A stretch of DNA of 64,000 nucleotides from Charina bottae (Eukaryota > Chordata > Lepidosauria > Squamata > Charinaidae). Below, in pieces: positions 11,124-23,236 of the stretch. Under the pieces are notes generated by a model, which did no database searches, had not been told where the DNA came from, and was given only the letters and a program-made list of their open reading frames with translations. Made by a program: the position numbers and the translations under genes. The number at the start of each line of letters is the position of its first letter. The first letter of the stretch is position 1. The stretch covers positions 35,053,501 through 35,117,500 of the forward strand of contig JALMGJ010000008.1 of the NCBI GenBank assembly GCA_023362775.1, written 5' to 3'.

Positions 11124-14100
11124 ACTTCAAAGGACATGGAATCTGCTGTCCATATCTAGGTAGGAGTGTTTCTTTGGTTGAAAAACATGTCAATATTTTC
11201 AAATATCTACACTTATTAAGCTCCTCAGCTTTCACAAGGAGAACATTATACTCCTATCACAGGCCTCAAAGAACACACTGCTACTGTCATTAATCCAGAT
11301 ATTCAGAAATCAAAGACTTAAGCAGGAGTAATTCCTCATCTTCTACCTTCATTAATAATAGCACAGCTAATAGATAATTCCATCCAGCAGAAATCAAACA
11401 CGATAATTCCATCCACGATAATTCTATCCAGCAGAAACCAAACACTTCCCATAGTGATATAAGAGAAAGACCATCACACAGAGATTATATCTTGCAGAAG
11501 ACCCATATCAGCAGACATATGTCATTACGTTTCTTTTTTTAACCCCCTTTTTTATTGTATCATCAGCCACAGTGAATGTGATGCAAGCAAAATGTTCAAG
11601 GCCACTGAGAGTGAAATAAAAGCATTATCTGGATTGAACTGCACTTGGTGAATAAGCCACTAATGTCACATGATGACGAATCAGCTCAGCATTCATCACT
11701 GTGATGCATTGTGCAATAATCATTGATGATGCAGTGCATTGCTGTAGCATATTATGTGTACGTGGAACAAAATGGAAGCCTGGCAAATGGACACACTGTG
11801 AGTGGGTAAAGCAAAAGAGAGGTGGGGTCTTACAGGAATGGAGCCCCACCACCCAATTTTTTGATTCAAAGTCTGATGGCAGCTTGGAAGTACTATACGT
11901 TGAATTTAGGTGGATCTTAATGGGCAAGCACTGGTCTTAAGTCAGATGGCTAGCTAGAGACCCCCTCCCCTCTCTTCTTCTATCCAAGGGCAAGGAAACC
12001 TTTTCTGGTTGGGGATCACAGTTTTTAAAGAGGTTTTTTTTTTCCACCCTCTAAAAAAGAGGGCATGGAAGTAACAGTACATGAGATGGCAAGCTTTTCT
12101 TCTTCTTTGTTTGCATGTCTGCAGGGCTGGGGAATTTTCAAAATGGCCAAATAAGTTAGGCAAGGTGTAATACACCTACAGTAGCCCTTCGTTTAATGAT
12201 AACACATACACAAATTGGATACTAGTGAAAATCTGAGCTTTGTCATGGAATGTTAGTGGGAGAATCTTGCAAGGCTCTGGGGAATCATAAAAATTGAAGT
12301 GGGGAAGGGGAGTCCATGAAAACTCTGCTCAGTGTTATTATTGGAACTGAAAATCCAATTCCACCATCTGCAGACTATTCCTCCCTTTTTGCTCATTATA
12401 GATGGAGCAAGGTGCCATTTAGGCAGCTTATTATTGCCACTTTGCACCTTTCTTTAAGATGTTTTCCATTTTAATCAAAAGCAATGTTTTGGCAGTAGTT
12501 ACCAGTGTTGAAGCCTTGCCAAGAAGCTGTCTGACTGTCTGTATCCTGGTAGACTGTTTTAGATATTGTGTGCTTAGCCAAGGACAATTTCATGGAAAAT
12601 TTTAAAAGACGTTATGAACAAGGTTGTAGAGGAGCTGCACTTTGATGAGGCAGTAAGGACAAGATCATTGATCTGCTACAATGGGTATGCATGATGGCTG
12701 AAGTTAAACTAGCACTCGTCTTCCCTCTAGACTTTGGGTGAACCCAGTTTTCCAACTTTTCTCAGAACCCTGTAGAGCACTGGGCAGTTATCCTTTCTAG
12801 CTGTACTAGACAAGGAACATACCAAGTAAGGAAAGGAGGGTGCATTGGAAACCAATAGCTACAAGCACGTTACAGGCAATATGCAACACTGCCGGTTGCA
12901 TATTGACCTAAGGGTGTTTCATCTCTAGCAGCATGCCATGCCAGCACATGAACACATATAATCATCTTTACAACACAGAGCAGAATTTAAGAGACTCACA
13001 TAATTGCCTGCGAGAAGGAATAGGAATACTTCCATAAGCTGTGCCCTGTAAATAAAACACATTTTTTTTGGAGCGAGGAGTGTCAGCATTAACAGTCACA
13101 GAAAAATAAAAATGGCAAGGGAACAATGACACTGAAGAGACGGAGAGAGGAGACAAAGACTTGTAATAAAAAACACATCATGTTTACTGAAAAAAGGAAT
13201 AAATTACAGCATCTCACTTGCACTTTTACAGTTGTCAGAAATTAGGCTTGATGAAAAATAGATTTGGATGATATATTCATGTCTCTTGGAGGGTGGGTGA
13301 GAAAGTTCTATTATACTAGAAGCTGAACTAAATGAGTAAGACTTTACTAGCACACTGCCTTATGCCTAAGTCAGATTCTACCTCCTTCATTTTCTGTGTT
13401 ATGGTGAACACCTGAAAGTTATTGCATGTCAACAATTCTGCATAATTTTCCCCCAAGAATGTCCCAAATCTCAAAAATATGTTGGTAAATATTGAATGTT
13501 GCTTCAATATGATTGGAAACATATTTTTGTGCATTTATTCCTAGTAAATAGTAGGTTAGGGCATTTCTAAAAGCCCCAGGCATGTGAGAATATATCCACT
13601 TTTCTGACTATCCCTACCAGTATGGAGATCATGGGTAGAAAGGATGGGACCAACAGTTCCTGTCAATGCCCACAATTATTTGTTGAATGCCTGTGAAGAC
13701 TGACAGTGATCTTACCTATTGTATTCTAGGCTATATTGCATGTTACTGTTGTCTACTAGTTAAACCTGGTCAGTTATTCCAGATGCAAGAATGGCTACCA
13801 AAGTAGAGCCAGCTCCATCCACAAGCTAGCAAATTATCCAAGCCAGGAACAAGCCAGAGAAAGAATTTTGCCTTCTTCTCTTGCTTGCTTTTAGTTCAGA
13901 CAATGCAATAAAAAAAACCATGGATTGAGTCTTTATGATTAACTAGACACACACACTCAAGGCAGCAACTAGTGGATATTGTCATAATAGCACCCTGTAC
14001 ATTTGTCATTAATCCATAGTCTGGCATGATGTATCATGTGAACTTTTCCAATAGGTGTCCAGGAGGGAATCACAAAGTCAAATTCAGCACTGTTTTGTAC

Positions 14101-15239
14101 ACAAGGCTAATGAATCCAGTTCAGTATGGGCTTGCCCCAATCATAGGTTCAGTTGGAAGTAATGCTTTTTCAGTCCAGTTTAGTTTCAGACACTACCACT
14201 GTGCAGGAAGGCTGCTGATGCTAAGGATGTTAAAAAAATACAAAAGATCAGAGTAAGATTAATTCTGTGTAACTGTAAGATGGGAAAAGTAAAGTAACAA
14301 TTAGGTTTGCATTAGAAGAATAAAGAACTGAGTCATGCTTGTAAGGGGATGGAGAAGAGACTCCAACCAGTCAACAAATGTTGAAGTTCAGGATTATCTC
14401 AAATGAATGCAAACACTGGATGCAAAGTTATCAGGATCACCTACTTTCTGGAAATTTGAAGATCTGGGCCAGTATTTGGGCCAGTATTTTGTCAGAGTTC
14501 TCATGTGAGAGCAAATTGTTTTCTTTACTTTCTGTAGCATCTTTACAGAAACTTTACACAAAGTTTACTTTCTGTTTCCCAAAACATCTCCACTGATAAG
14601 CAGGTGCGGCTGCCACCACGTGATGTTATGTCTCAGTCTAAAACTATCCCATGGGAACAAGTGCCCTAGCAATTTCTCGGGGGGAGACAGTATGCTTGCT
14701 TAAGATGCAACGCTGCCACCTCATGGCAGTTTATACTATGTGCAATGCTTAACACTTTAGGCTTCATAAATCTGAAAAAGCTTTGTGACCCCCTGACCCT
14801 AAGGTTCCTCCAATCAGAAAGCTGGAACAAGTGTATATCTCAGCTGTGAACTATGGGTCTATGCTTCTTGACTTCTGTCCGGTCTTTTAGCCATGTTCAT
14901 GTGTGTGTTCTACTCCATGTGAAGACTGGGATGTGCGTAGCTATGCATGGCTGTGTGTGTAGGCCATGGCATGAGCCCCTTCATGTCTATCAATGGACAC
15001 AATACACGATACTCTGCTTGTAAATTTGTTTTTCCTTTTTGCAATAATGTAACTGTATATACATTTATTGCTTTTATTACAAGTAAACATTTTAGCCATA
15101 AAAGCTGCACTCTGTCTGTTTACTCTGTGCCTTAACCCTATAAGCCAGCATTATTTTACATATTTAAGACCTTTTAAAGCATAATGACTGACTGAGTTAA
15201 TTGCTAAGGTATTTCTGCTGAAAAGCAAGACCTTTACCC
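11124..15239. other. No gene recognised; small repeats only
   Basis: No coding sequence is supported. A short irregular tandem repeat built on GATAATTCCATCCA starts at 11373, 11402 and 11417. Near 12183 the motif CCCTTCGTTTAATGATAAC resembles the terminus of the DNA transposon at 18943, but no partner end was found. A perfect 11-bp inverted repeat (CAATATGCAAC) with a 7-nt loop lies at 12877-12905. The rest appears unique. Confidence 0.55.
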
Positions 15240-15242
15240 AGG

Positions 15243-15313
15243 CTGCCTGTAGGTTCTGGGAGTTAAAATCCCAACATTTCAGAACAGCACCAGGTTGGGA
15301 AAGCTCTGTACCT
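15243..15313. mobile_element. Half of an old inverted-repeat DNA element
   Basis: The motif TTCTGGGAGTTAAAATCCCAAC followed by a GGTTGGGAAAGCTCTG end matches the right half of a common reptile repeat family with TTGGACTAC...GTAGTCCAA-type arms. More complete relatives lie at 45652-45760 and 58733-58850. Only one arm is clear here. No target duplication was found. Confidence 0.4.
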
Positions 15314-16021
15314 CAATGGGATAGATACCTAGAACATGTCCCACAGTTTACTTCAATTTGGTTCAGGTGAGTTGCTATAAAAAGAAATTCCTGAAGGTAG
15401 AAAACTTGAGAACTAGGCTCCTGGCCTTCAGAAAACTTCTGAAAACTCCTTTGTTCGAGGAGCTAGCTGGGACAAGGAGGGGAACTGCTCAACTACACAA
15501 AAATAATTATTAGAGTGACCAAGGTTAAGGTGGGGTCATCTGGAAGGGATTCATATGTAGATGTTTCCTACAGGCAAATTGCACACCACTAAAACATAAT
15601 ACAATTAGGGTAACAGGCTTCAGCTAACTGCAGTTATTAGCCTATCAGTATTATTTAGGACAATAAAGATAGCACTTTCAAGTTTTTAAAAAATGTACCT
15701 GAGTTAAATGTGCCAGAGGAAATATATTATGTCTACAAACTCAGAAGACACTCATTCCTAAGCTTGATTTTCCTTTCTCTTTGTCTTCAACTAGGCTTCA
15801 TATACAGCTTGGTCACAGTTGTATTTCAGCCCTTCTAGTCAAGTAAGCAATAAACAGTGATGCAAGTAATTAATTCTGAGCATGTAATTGCTACCATTTA
15901 AAAGTTCATTAGATACTTCTTATTCTACTAACAATTCTGTGTCTTAAAGCTATAGTAATTAACTTTTAATAAACATGCAGTAAGATTTCACTGATGTGAA
16001 TGACAAAATTTCAGTGTGTTG
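15314..16021. other. No gene or clear repeat recognised
   Basis: Unassigned AT-rich sequence between the half element on the left and the BovB tail on the right. I see no coding ORF and no repeat ends. Confidence 0.5.
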
Positions 16022-16215
16022 CCTGATGCTGGGAAAGACTGAAGGCAAAAGGAGAAGGGGACGGCAGAGGATGAGATGGTTAGATAGCATCACCGATGTA
16101 ATGAACATGACTTTGAGTAAACTCCGGGAGACAGTGGAGGGCAGGAAGGCCTGGCATGCTATGGTCCCTGAGGTCACGAAGAGTCGGACACGACTAAACG
16201 ACTGAACAACAAGAA
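16022..16215 (+). mobile_element. BovB-type RTE LINE, 5'-truncated 3' end
   Basis: The plus strand encodes the extreme C-terminus of the BovB reverse transcriptase. The arginine-rich RRRGRQRMRW segment is followed by a SLSKL-like helix, a GRKAWHA block and a terminal VTKSRTRL motif. It runs directly into the BovB 3' tail AGTCGGACACGACTAAACGA and an AAC-rich end. Heavy 5' truncation is usual for these elements. The same stretch appears at 28468-28965. It is not an active gene. Confidence 0.85.
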
Positions 16216-16338
16216 AAATAGTCATACAGAGGACCATTCTACAATCTCATGATATATCAATATAACTTGATGTAGTCACAGCAGCAGACTTCCCAGGCAC
16301 AGCAATCTCCAATGGCTATGTGTGTATTACCAGCTCAC

Positions 16339-16339
16339 A

Positions 16340-16388
<49 letters not shown>

Positions 16389-16402
16389 AACACACACACA
16401 CA
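16339..16402. repeat. Compound (CT)n(CA)n microsatellite
   Basis: A CT run with one interruption passes directly into a CA run with AAAC interruptions, a typical compound dinucleotide repeat. Any protein read through it is an artefact of the repeat. Confidence 0.95.
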
Positions 16403-17082
16403 AACATATACTGTATAGATATTATATTGGGAGGGGAAAAGAGCAATATGGTACAATAGAAGCTCCCCAGGCTTATGTTGTTGCTTTTTCTGCTACAGCA
16501 GAAACACAATGAGCAGAGTGACAAAGTAAGAATAGATCCTCAAACTCACCCAGCCCCTCCTTGGGAGTATTGTGTCTAATGCAGGGACTCCATGATCATC
16601 TTTCCTCTCCATTATAAATTGGTTGGGGAAATACTACAGAAAGATTTGGCAAGGTTACAACCTAGGCTGTATGTGTCAAGTCTATAATGGAGAGGCACCC
16701 GCAGCTCCTGAAAAGTGGTTAATGCCAATGCACTTTTTATTAAATTGCATACGTTCAGTGTTATAAATCCTGCCTGACAACCTTGCCTGGGTTTGCAGGT
16801 TCAGGCTGTGCTTTCTGGTAAATTAGGAAGCCTTCTCAGGTGGCAGATTCTGGATGCCCTTAAGGGCAATGGCAGAGAAGAAAGAAGATTTGACCAAGGG
16901 TCGGGGGAAGGAAGCCTACATTGACAAGCTTCTTCTTTTTTTTCCTGCTTAAGCATTAATAAAATACATGGAATTGCTGTTGTACAACTCTCCTTCTTTT
17001 CACCAGGACATGCAGAGGAGAATTTCTAATCACAAAATCAGGGAAGAGGTCATTTCAGCCACCAAGTACAATCTCCTACGAT
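16403..17082. other. No gene or clear repeat recognised
   Basis: Unassigned sequence between the CT/CA microsatellite and the SINE-like repeat at 17083. No coding ORF is supported. Confidence 0.5.
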
Positions 17083-17300
17083 AAGAACATAAACAGTGCT
17101 CTGCTGGATTGGACCCCTGGCCCATCTATCCCAGCAGTCTGTTCTCACGGTGTACAAGGAAACCTACGAGTCTCCCAGCAGATGGCCTTCAGAGGCAGTC
17201 ACACTGCCATCAAGGCTAAGAGTCATAGATCCCCAAGCCTAAGAGTCATTGATCTCCACAACTTCCATAATCAGTGCAGGAACTCCAGCGGAAGCATCCC
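17083..17300 (+). repeat. Old SINE-like interspersed repeat
   Basis: It opens with AAGAACATAAACAGTGCTCTG followed by GGCCCATCTATCCCAGCAGTC and TGTTCTCACGGTG. This matches, from memory, a reptile-wide repeat whose consensus speaks of a gene-free 'GAACATAAGAA...GCTGGATCAGGCC...CATCTAGTCCAGCA' unit. A second copy lies at 48965-49323. No target duplication or A-tail was identified, so the exact class is uncertain. Confidence 0.5.
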
Positions 17301-18329
17301 CAAGTGAGGGCAATCCAACCAGTGCTTCAATACAAGCAGCAACTGGTGTCCCACCTGAGGTATTTAGTTTCAATACAAATTATTTTAGATTCTCTATAAA
17401 ACATGTCCCATATTGTTGAGGTTAGCCTAGTGAGGGTCTTAACAAGAGGAAAATTCAATTAGTTGGAAGAAACAATAGCTAGGAGAAATGGACAGTAGCA
17501 TTTCTCCACTTTCTTTCAACTTGTAAATATTTTTAAGTTTCCTTCCCAGCCCAAATCTCTCCCAGATAGCTGCTTATCAATTTTCTATCTCCATGCCATC
17601 TGAACTCTTTCTTATCCTTCACTATGTGAATGAAGAAAGGTGAAGGTGAGCTTAAATTTGAATATCTGGAGGAGGTCTGAAAATATAAAGAAGATGTTGG
17701 AATTTTCATCTTAAAGTTCAGAGGAAGATTATCCTTTAAAATAAACTGTGAGCAGTTACTCAGAACTGTAATCACATGAATCTGCCTCTCTAAGAGGTGA
17801 ACTAGATGAAATGTAAAATTATTCATCTTTTTCTTCTGCTGTGCTTCTACCTTTTTATTTGTTTACTTTTAAGCTTATGGTAGTCTGAAGGGGACTGAGA
17901 TCATAGCATTCTGGATAGCAGGAATCCTAATTCTTACCTCTAGTATTTGTTTAGTTTAGGTTTTTTTTGTTTTTATTTCTAATAATTTCTCTGAGAAGTT
18001 ATTTGTTTTATAACTCCTTTTGGTGACAAGAGAGCTTTAAAAATACAGGGACAGGGGAGTCTTTATCTTTCTAAAGGATGTTTTAGGAACTATCCGCCAT
18101 TAAGTACACTGCTTTGATGTTTCTGATTTCAATTAGCTTCCTGTTGTTGAATTAGATGTATCTGGACCAAGATACAATACTATATTTCAAGATCTTTTGA
18201 ATCAATGTAAACTATTCTAAATAAGCTCAATGTAATGCCTATTCTTTTAAAAATAAACAACCCTGAATGGAGAGGAACATTACTCTTTATCTTTTTATAA
18301 TGATTGTTTTTTTTATTTATTTGCTGTTT
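17301..18329. other. No gene or repeat recognised
   Basis: Unassigned AT-rich sequence. A 97-codon minus-strand ORF at 17533-17826 shows no recognisable domain and is not called. Confidence 0.5.
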
Positions 18330-18412
18330 TATGTAATTGTTGTATGCCACCCAGAGTTGCTTTGTGAGAGATGGGCGGCCATATAAATACGATTAATAAA
18401 AAAAATAAACAA
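18330..18412 (+). mobile_element. LINE 3' tail with hairpin
   Basis: GCCACCCAGAGTTGC and GAGATGGGCGGCCATATAAA form the stem-loop and short tail found at the 3' end of L2/CR1-group elements elsewhere in the window (23.8, 30.8, 31.0 and 36.6 kb). An AATAAA-rich end follows. Only the tail is visible, so it could equally be a SINE that borrowed this tail. Confidence 0.55.
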
Positions 18413-18942
18413 ACATACATATTTTCAGATAATCAGATATTTACCTTCTGCGAATTATGTATCTGCATCTGCTTTCTTTCTCTCTTTTGTCATTCTGAAA
18501 CTTTTATACTGTATATCCTCTCCTTGTAGTAGCTAGTGAGTATTAAAGGAAGTTAATTTGATTACCTACAACATGAAGATTTTATATATAAAAGAGCAAG
18601 TTATATTATTTTTCTATCCAGATTAATCCACTCAGTCAATGATTTGTACTTTTAAAAACAACAACTTTCAGAATAAAACAGACTTCAAATTATGGTCTTG
18701 AAAAAATATTATTTTTAATCCACCATCGTCCAAAGCTTGCCATTATTTATAGTCATATATCAGCAAGTGAAACAGGATTGTTTCAAATCATCAAGAGGGC
18801 ATTTTATTTAGCAGATTATCTTCCTTTTTTTTCTGCTTCACCAAGATGCTCTTGATTTCCCTCCAGCTTTTAAACTAGTGAGTTAATAAGCCATCTAATT
18901 TAGGCAATACAGGTTCTTGCCCTTTGGGAAAGAAGCAGTATA

Positions 18943-19471
18943 CATCCGCTCCTCGTTTAGCGACTGCAATCCATTCTTCAAATTAGAAGCAAAATGGTAG
19001 CTAAGTGAACATGTGACTGAGGGAGAGAGAGATGCTATGAAAATCACTGGTCACTGCCATCCCATTCAGATAAAGATCTCTCGTACAGTGTCCTGTGCAT
19101 GCCCTGTTTTTCCCCCTCTTTTTCCCCCCTCGCAGGATGGAACAATTGCTTAAACAAGATATTTCTTTCTGAGCTGCTTTTCTCCACAGTGCATTCCTAA
19201 AAAGTGCTAACCCCAAGTTAACCACCTAAACTCTGTGAACTTAATTAGTTGATTGGTACCCTTGGCCAGCTCCCACTGCTGCCTGAAACTGACCAGACTT
19301 TAATCAATTTCACACTGAAGGCTTTTGTTGTCAGGCGCATGAAATTTAGTCGTAAATGTACACATTGGTCAGAAAATTATTATTATTAATAGTAGTAGTA
19401 GTATTAATATTAGTATTTTTATATTTGCAAATGGTCACTAAACAAGGTAGCAGCTAAACAAGAAGTGGCTG
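18943..19471. mobile_element. Non-autonomous DNA transposon, 529 bp, TA-type target site
   Basis: The left end CATCCGCTCCTCGTTTAGC and the inverted right end CAGCCACTTCTTGTTTAGC match at 15 of 19 positions. TATA flanks both ends (18939-18942 and 19472-19475), compatible with TA target duplication in Tc1/mariner-like elements. The interior has no transposase. It holds a trinucleotide patch of TAT/TAG repeats near 19380-19430. Related end motifs (TTAGTGACC..., GTCGCTAAATGAGG) recur at 57418-57490. Confidence 0.6.
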
Positions 19472-19589
19472 TATAAACCATGGTTGTTGTTGTTTTCATT
19501 TGATTTTAAAGAGGGATTCATAAAGTTTTTGGATTACTACACAAAACAAGACTGTGAGATCTGCGTTTGATTGCATTCTGGTACCTGTT

Positions 19590-19594
<5 letters not shown>

Positions 19595-19630
<36 letters not shown>
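19595..19630. repeat. (ATT)n microsatellite
   Basis: Pure trinucleotide run leading into the tail of the SINE fragment that follows on its right. Confidence 0.95.
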
Positions 19631-19752
19631 TTATTTATTTTATATCCCGCCTTTATTATTTTTATAAATAACTCAAGGCGGTGAACATACCAAATACTCC
19701 TTCCTCCTCCTATTTTCCCCACAACAACAACCCTGTGAGGTGAGTTGGGCTG

Positions 19753-19755
<3 letters not shown>
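19631..19755 (-). mobile_element. tRNA-type SINE, 3' half, minus strand
   Basis: Read on the minus strand this is the 3' half of the SINE present in full at 63237-63480. It shares TCAGCCCAACTCACCTCACA, the GGAGGAGGAAGGAGTAT block and a TTGAGTTATTTATAAAAAT tail ending in GGCGGGATATAAAA. The head is missing because the AT microsatellite on the right interrupts it. Confidence 0.7.
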
Positions 19756-19793
<38 letters not shown>

Positions 19794-19933
19794 AAATAAA
19801 TAAAATAAATAAAATAAAATAATAAAATAAAATAATAAAATAAAATAAAATAAAATAAAATAAAATAAAATAAAATAATAAAATAAAATAATAAAATAAA
19901 ATAAAATAAAATAAAATAAAATAAAATAAAATA
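19754..19933. repeat. (TA)n followed by (AAAAT)n/(AAAT)n
   Basis: A TA run of about 37 bp passes into a long mix of AAAAT and AAT units lasting to 19933. The ORFs of F, I, L and Y residues here are artefacts. Confidence 0.95.
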
Positions 19934-20299
19934 TACTGGCAACTTCATTTAAACGATGTCCCAAAGTTACAAATTTATTTATTATCAGTCATATTGTGTG
20001 TGTGCATGTGGATGTATATAAGTATATGTATGTACTGGGGATATTTGAGAAGTTATAAACATTAAAAAAGCCATATAAAATAAAAGTTGAATACAATAAT
20101 TACCCAAATCCTTTGAACAAAACACTAATTTTATTTATTAAAAGAGGCACAGCAAAATGTTCTTATTTTTATTTGATACAGTAAAACTCTATACCCCTAA
20201 CACTCTACACCCCCCAATTAAGGTATCAAATACAATATATTACTTACACATATATCTACATGAATGTTTGTGTGTGTGAAAGAATAGCTTTTATTCCAA

Positions 20300-20700
20300 C
20301 ATGCCCCTACATGGCTAGACTGGGGCTCACAGTTGAGTCACAGTCCAAGAGGGGGCCCAAAGATATGGAGGGAGCACTGCTGGCAGCCTTGAAGGAGACT
20401 GTAGTACATCCTGTATTGGACACATCCTCTCCACTCACTAAATTGTTTTTCATGGTGCAGAGCTTTTCCAGATAGAGTATGGAGCCTGATGCCGGTCTTT
20501 TGGGTTGTTCAGCTGGATTGGTTTTCTTTTCTTTTCTTTTTTTTTGGGGAGGGGGTTGGATTTGTGGTTAGCACATGTTTTTGGGATTTTATTGGACTAT
20601 GGCTGTTTTAATGTTTATATTACTGGGAAACTGCCAAGTGTCCTATGGGAGTGCAGCAGAGTACAAATGTGATAGCCAATAAATAAATACACAATACACA
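20300..20700 (+). mobile_element. L2/CR1-group LINE fragments, decayed
   Basis: Near 20380-20450 the plus strand reads ALLAALKETVVHPVLD, which corresponds to the segment before the RT fingers in the 36.5-38.1 kb element (there FKEALVHPLLNKP). A decayed 3' tail ending in CCAATAAATAAATAC follows at about 20580-20690. The core of the RT is missing, so this is an internally deleted or twice-inserted relic. Confidence 0.6.
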
Positions 20701-21844
20701 TATGGATATGCATATATGCACACTTGTGGATGTATTTCTCTCTCCCTCATATACACATAGAGATGGTCAGCTGAAAAGTATGAAAAGGAGATGTACTTTG
20801 TGGCCCAGGAGAAGACAAAATGTACCAAACTGAGTGACAATGTACATTAAGCTTGTTTGACTCTTTGGTGATCTGAAAATCTTTCTCTGCAATAAAGAAA
20901 TAGCTTATAAGATATAAAATAATACTAAAATATTGCTGCCTAGAAAATTTCATATGTACACACATGCACATCTATGAACAGCCTACCCATATACAGTCTC
21001 ACATATAACACATATGTATACACATATGCTGAAAGCCTAGTTTAGCAAATGTCTACTTTTTCTTTTATCGCCATTCTTCCTTTCAGCTTTTTCCTTCTGT
21101 ACATATATATCTCTTCATTTCTCTCTAAGATTAACACATTTTGGAGAAGCAGAAAAATTATGGGACTGAATTAAGAGAGAAGAGTTAAATATTTCTCTGC
21201 CATCTCTCCACCAATATATAGTTACTTTCCAAAATACTGTTATGTTCCTCTAGCATAAACTGAATAGTAGTCATATACTGTAAGTTGCCTGAAAAAATAC
21301 TACTTTTGACATTATCATATAATTTTCAGTTAGACAATTATTTTATTGATATCTTTGGAATGTTTCATGTACAAAACTCCTATAGTTGCTCTTCTTCTCC
21401 ATTTTTTAATTGCACCCTTTAAAAAAAGAAAGAACCCCTGGAGCAAGTGCAGCAAAAACAGATGACACGTGTACTAAAATAAATCTGTTCCTTCTACAAA
21501 TATCTTTCAAAGTAAAGTTATAGCTCAATAAGGAAGACATATTTACATCTTGAAGTTAGCTGTAAATATTTTATTAGCAGTCTCTTGGCACATTTGCAGT
21601 TCTGAAGGAAGGAAAATTTGCATGAATTTTTCAGCAATCTGCTTGAAAATTAAGGTGAAATATCCTGAATAAATAGCGATACACTTCTAACAATTCCACA
21701 AGGTTTTCAAACAATGACTACCACTGTGGGTCTGAACCATACTGTTTAGGTTGAGGTCTTTAAAATTCCATTGGGGTTTCATTTATCTGAATATACGTGA
21801 GAAGGAAGATATAGGTCTTACCCTTTACCCTCAAGACTTGGTGG
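20701..21844. other. No gene recognised
   Basis: AT-rich sequence with short CA/TA-rich patches (for example 20690-20760 and 20945-21030). No supported gene. Confidence 0.5.
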
Positions 21845-22215
21845 TGTAAGGTGCTCCTCTCCAATGCCCTGAAACCCCTTTCTCTTGAGTAAACCACAGA
21901 TTCGTGATTTCTAAGAAGTAAAAGGGTTTATTCCAGTACATGAAGGCATAACACGAACAAAGACTTGAATGAGCAGGCATAGCGTGGTACAGTACATTTA
22001 AGCATTTCCCTCCCCATTGTTCATAGTTGCTGACACGTGTTGTTTCCCAGCTTCAGGGTGCTAGACAGTCGGTCAAGGAGATGTGTAGTTCAGTTTTGCA
22101 AGTTGGTGTCAACAGGCATTCTCCCCGCACTGCTGTCTTTTTTATGTCAGTTTCTAACTCCCCTTAATCCACATGCCCATCTGACTTAATGGCAGAGGTC
22201 TGCCGAACTCTGACA
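21845..22215 (-). mobile_element. Solo LTR, 371 bp, minus orientation
   Basis: On the plus strand the block begins TGTAAGG and ends CTGACA, giving the TG...CA boundaries of an LTR. It is flanked by a perfect 5-bp duplication GGTGG (21840-21844 and 22216-22220). On the minus strand it carries an AATAAACCC polyadenylation signal near the 3' side and ends GGAGCACCTTACA. It matches the 5' LTR at about 39968-40364 along most of its length, including TTCAAGTCTTT, CTTCATGTACTG and GAGCACCTTACA. No internal region remains, as expected after LTR-LTR recombination. Confidence 0.85.
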
Positions 22216-22220
22216 GGTGG

Positions 22221-23236
22221 GCACTATAAAGAGTCCTTAGGAGAAGGAAGTAGAAGCAATAAGACAGCTATAAAAAGTATCACATATCTCACCCATCCAG
22301 TCAACTGACTTAAGGGGAGCTTCACATGATCCAGCCACAAAATCAACTTAATAGAAACACAAGGGATTAGACTAAATGAAAGATTCTAAGAAAGGAATTA
22401 TCTAAGGAAACTGTCTGGTTTTTCAGTCAGGCTATAAGTGATATGCTGATACAATAACTGAGTAGCCATTTTGTGGCCCTTCTTTGCTATGGGACAGAAT
22501 TAACTTGGTCTTTGCTTAACTCAGTAACTTTAAGAATATTGACTATCAGTCTGTGATTCATCCATATTAGCCTACAAAAGAAAAACTTGTCTGCAGTTTT
22601 CTGTTGTGGGGGAGAACGGGATTCTGCCAAGAGTTTTTGGATTCTGTTGTTATAGAAATGTAAGGCATAAAGACATTTTAGCAGGAAAGGGAGAAAACAT
22701 AAATGTCCTTCATCCAAACAATAATTAGACTGAAGAATCCACAGCTGTATTTTTTAAAATGAATTATGTAATTAAGGATTGTATATATTAGGGCTATCAT
22801 ATCTGACCAGACAGATATCTAAGATAGAAACTGGTTCTTTCATCTCCAAGATATATATTTAAGGCAGGAGCCCATTTCAATTTTAGAAGTGAAATCAGTA
22901 TTTTCAAAGGAGATGCTGAAATGTTGCCTAATTTCATTTCTTGCTTACTATATTTTGTTGCCTGATAAGAGTGTTTGTCTTGTTTGACTAACTTGTTCTA
23001 TCAGGAAAGATGGTGTCTCATATCCCATTTGTATGTTGGCTTTATTCTAGGATTTGGTATGTTTTCAGGCCCTGGGTGTATACCTCCTCAAAGAAAACCC
23101 ATCTGCAATCTCATAGGTTTTTGCAGAGATTGTGTGAAGTGTAAGAACTCATAGATTTCAAATGAAATTTTGGAATTCTTATATCTGATCTCAAAACTTT
23201 TTGGCCTTTAAAACACACAATAATTTAAACTGAATT
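22221..23236. other. No gene or repeat recognised
   Basis: Unassigned AT-rich sequence. The ORF at 22487-22717 on the minus strand has no recognisable domain. Confidence 0.5.

Noticed and set aside
19710..19964. ORFs of F, I, L and Y resembling membrane proteins, also at 30078-30368
   Set aside because: They are translations of AAAAT/TTTTA and TA repeats, not transmembrane segments.
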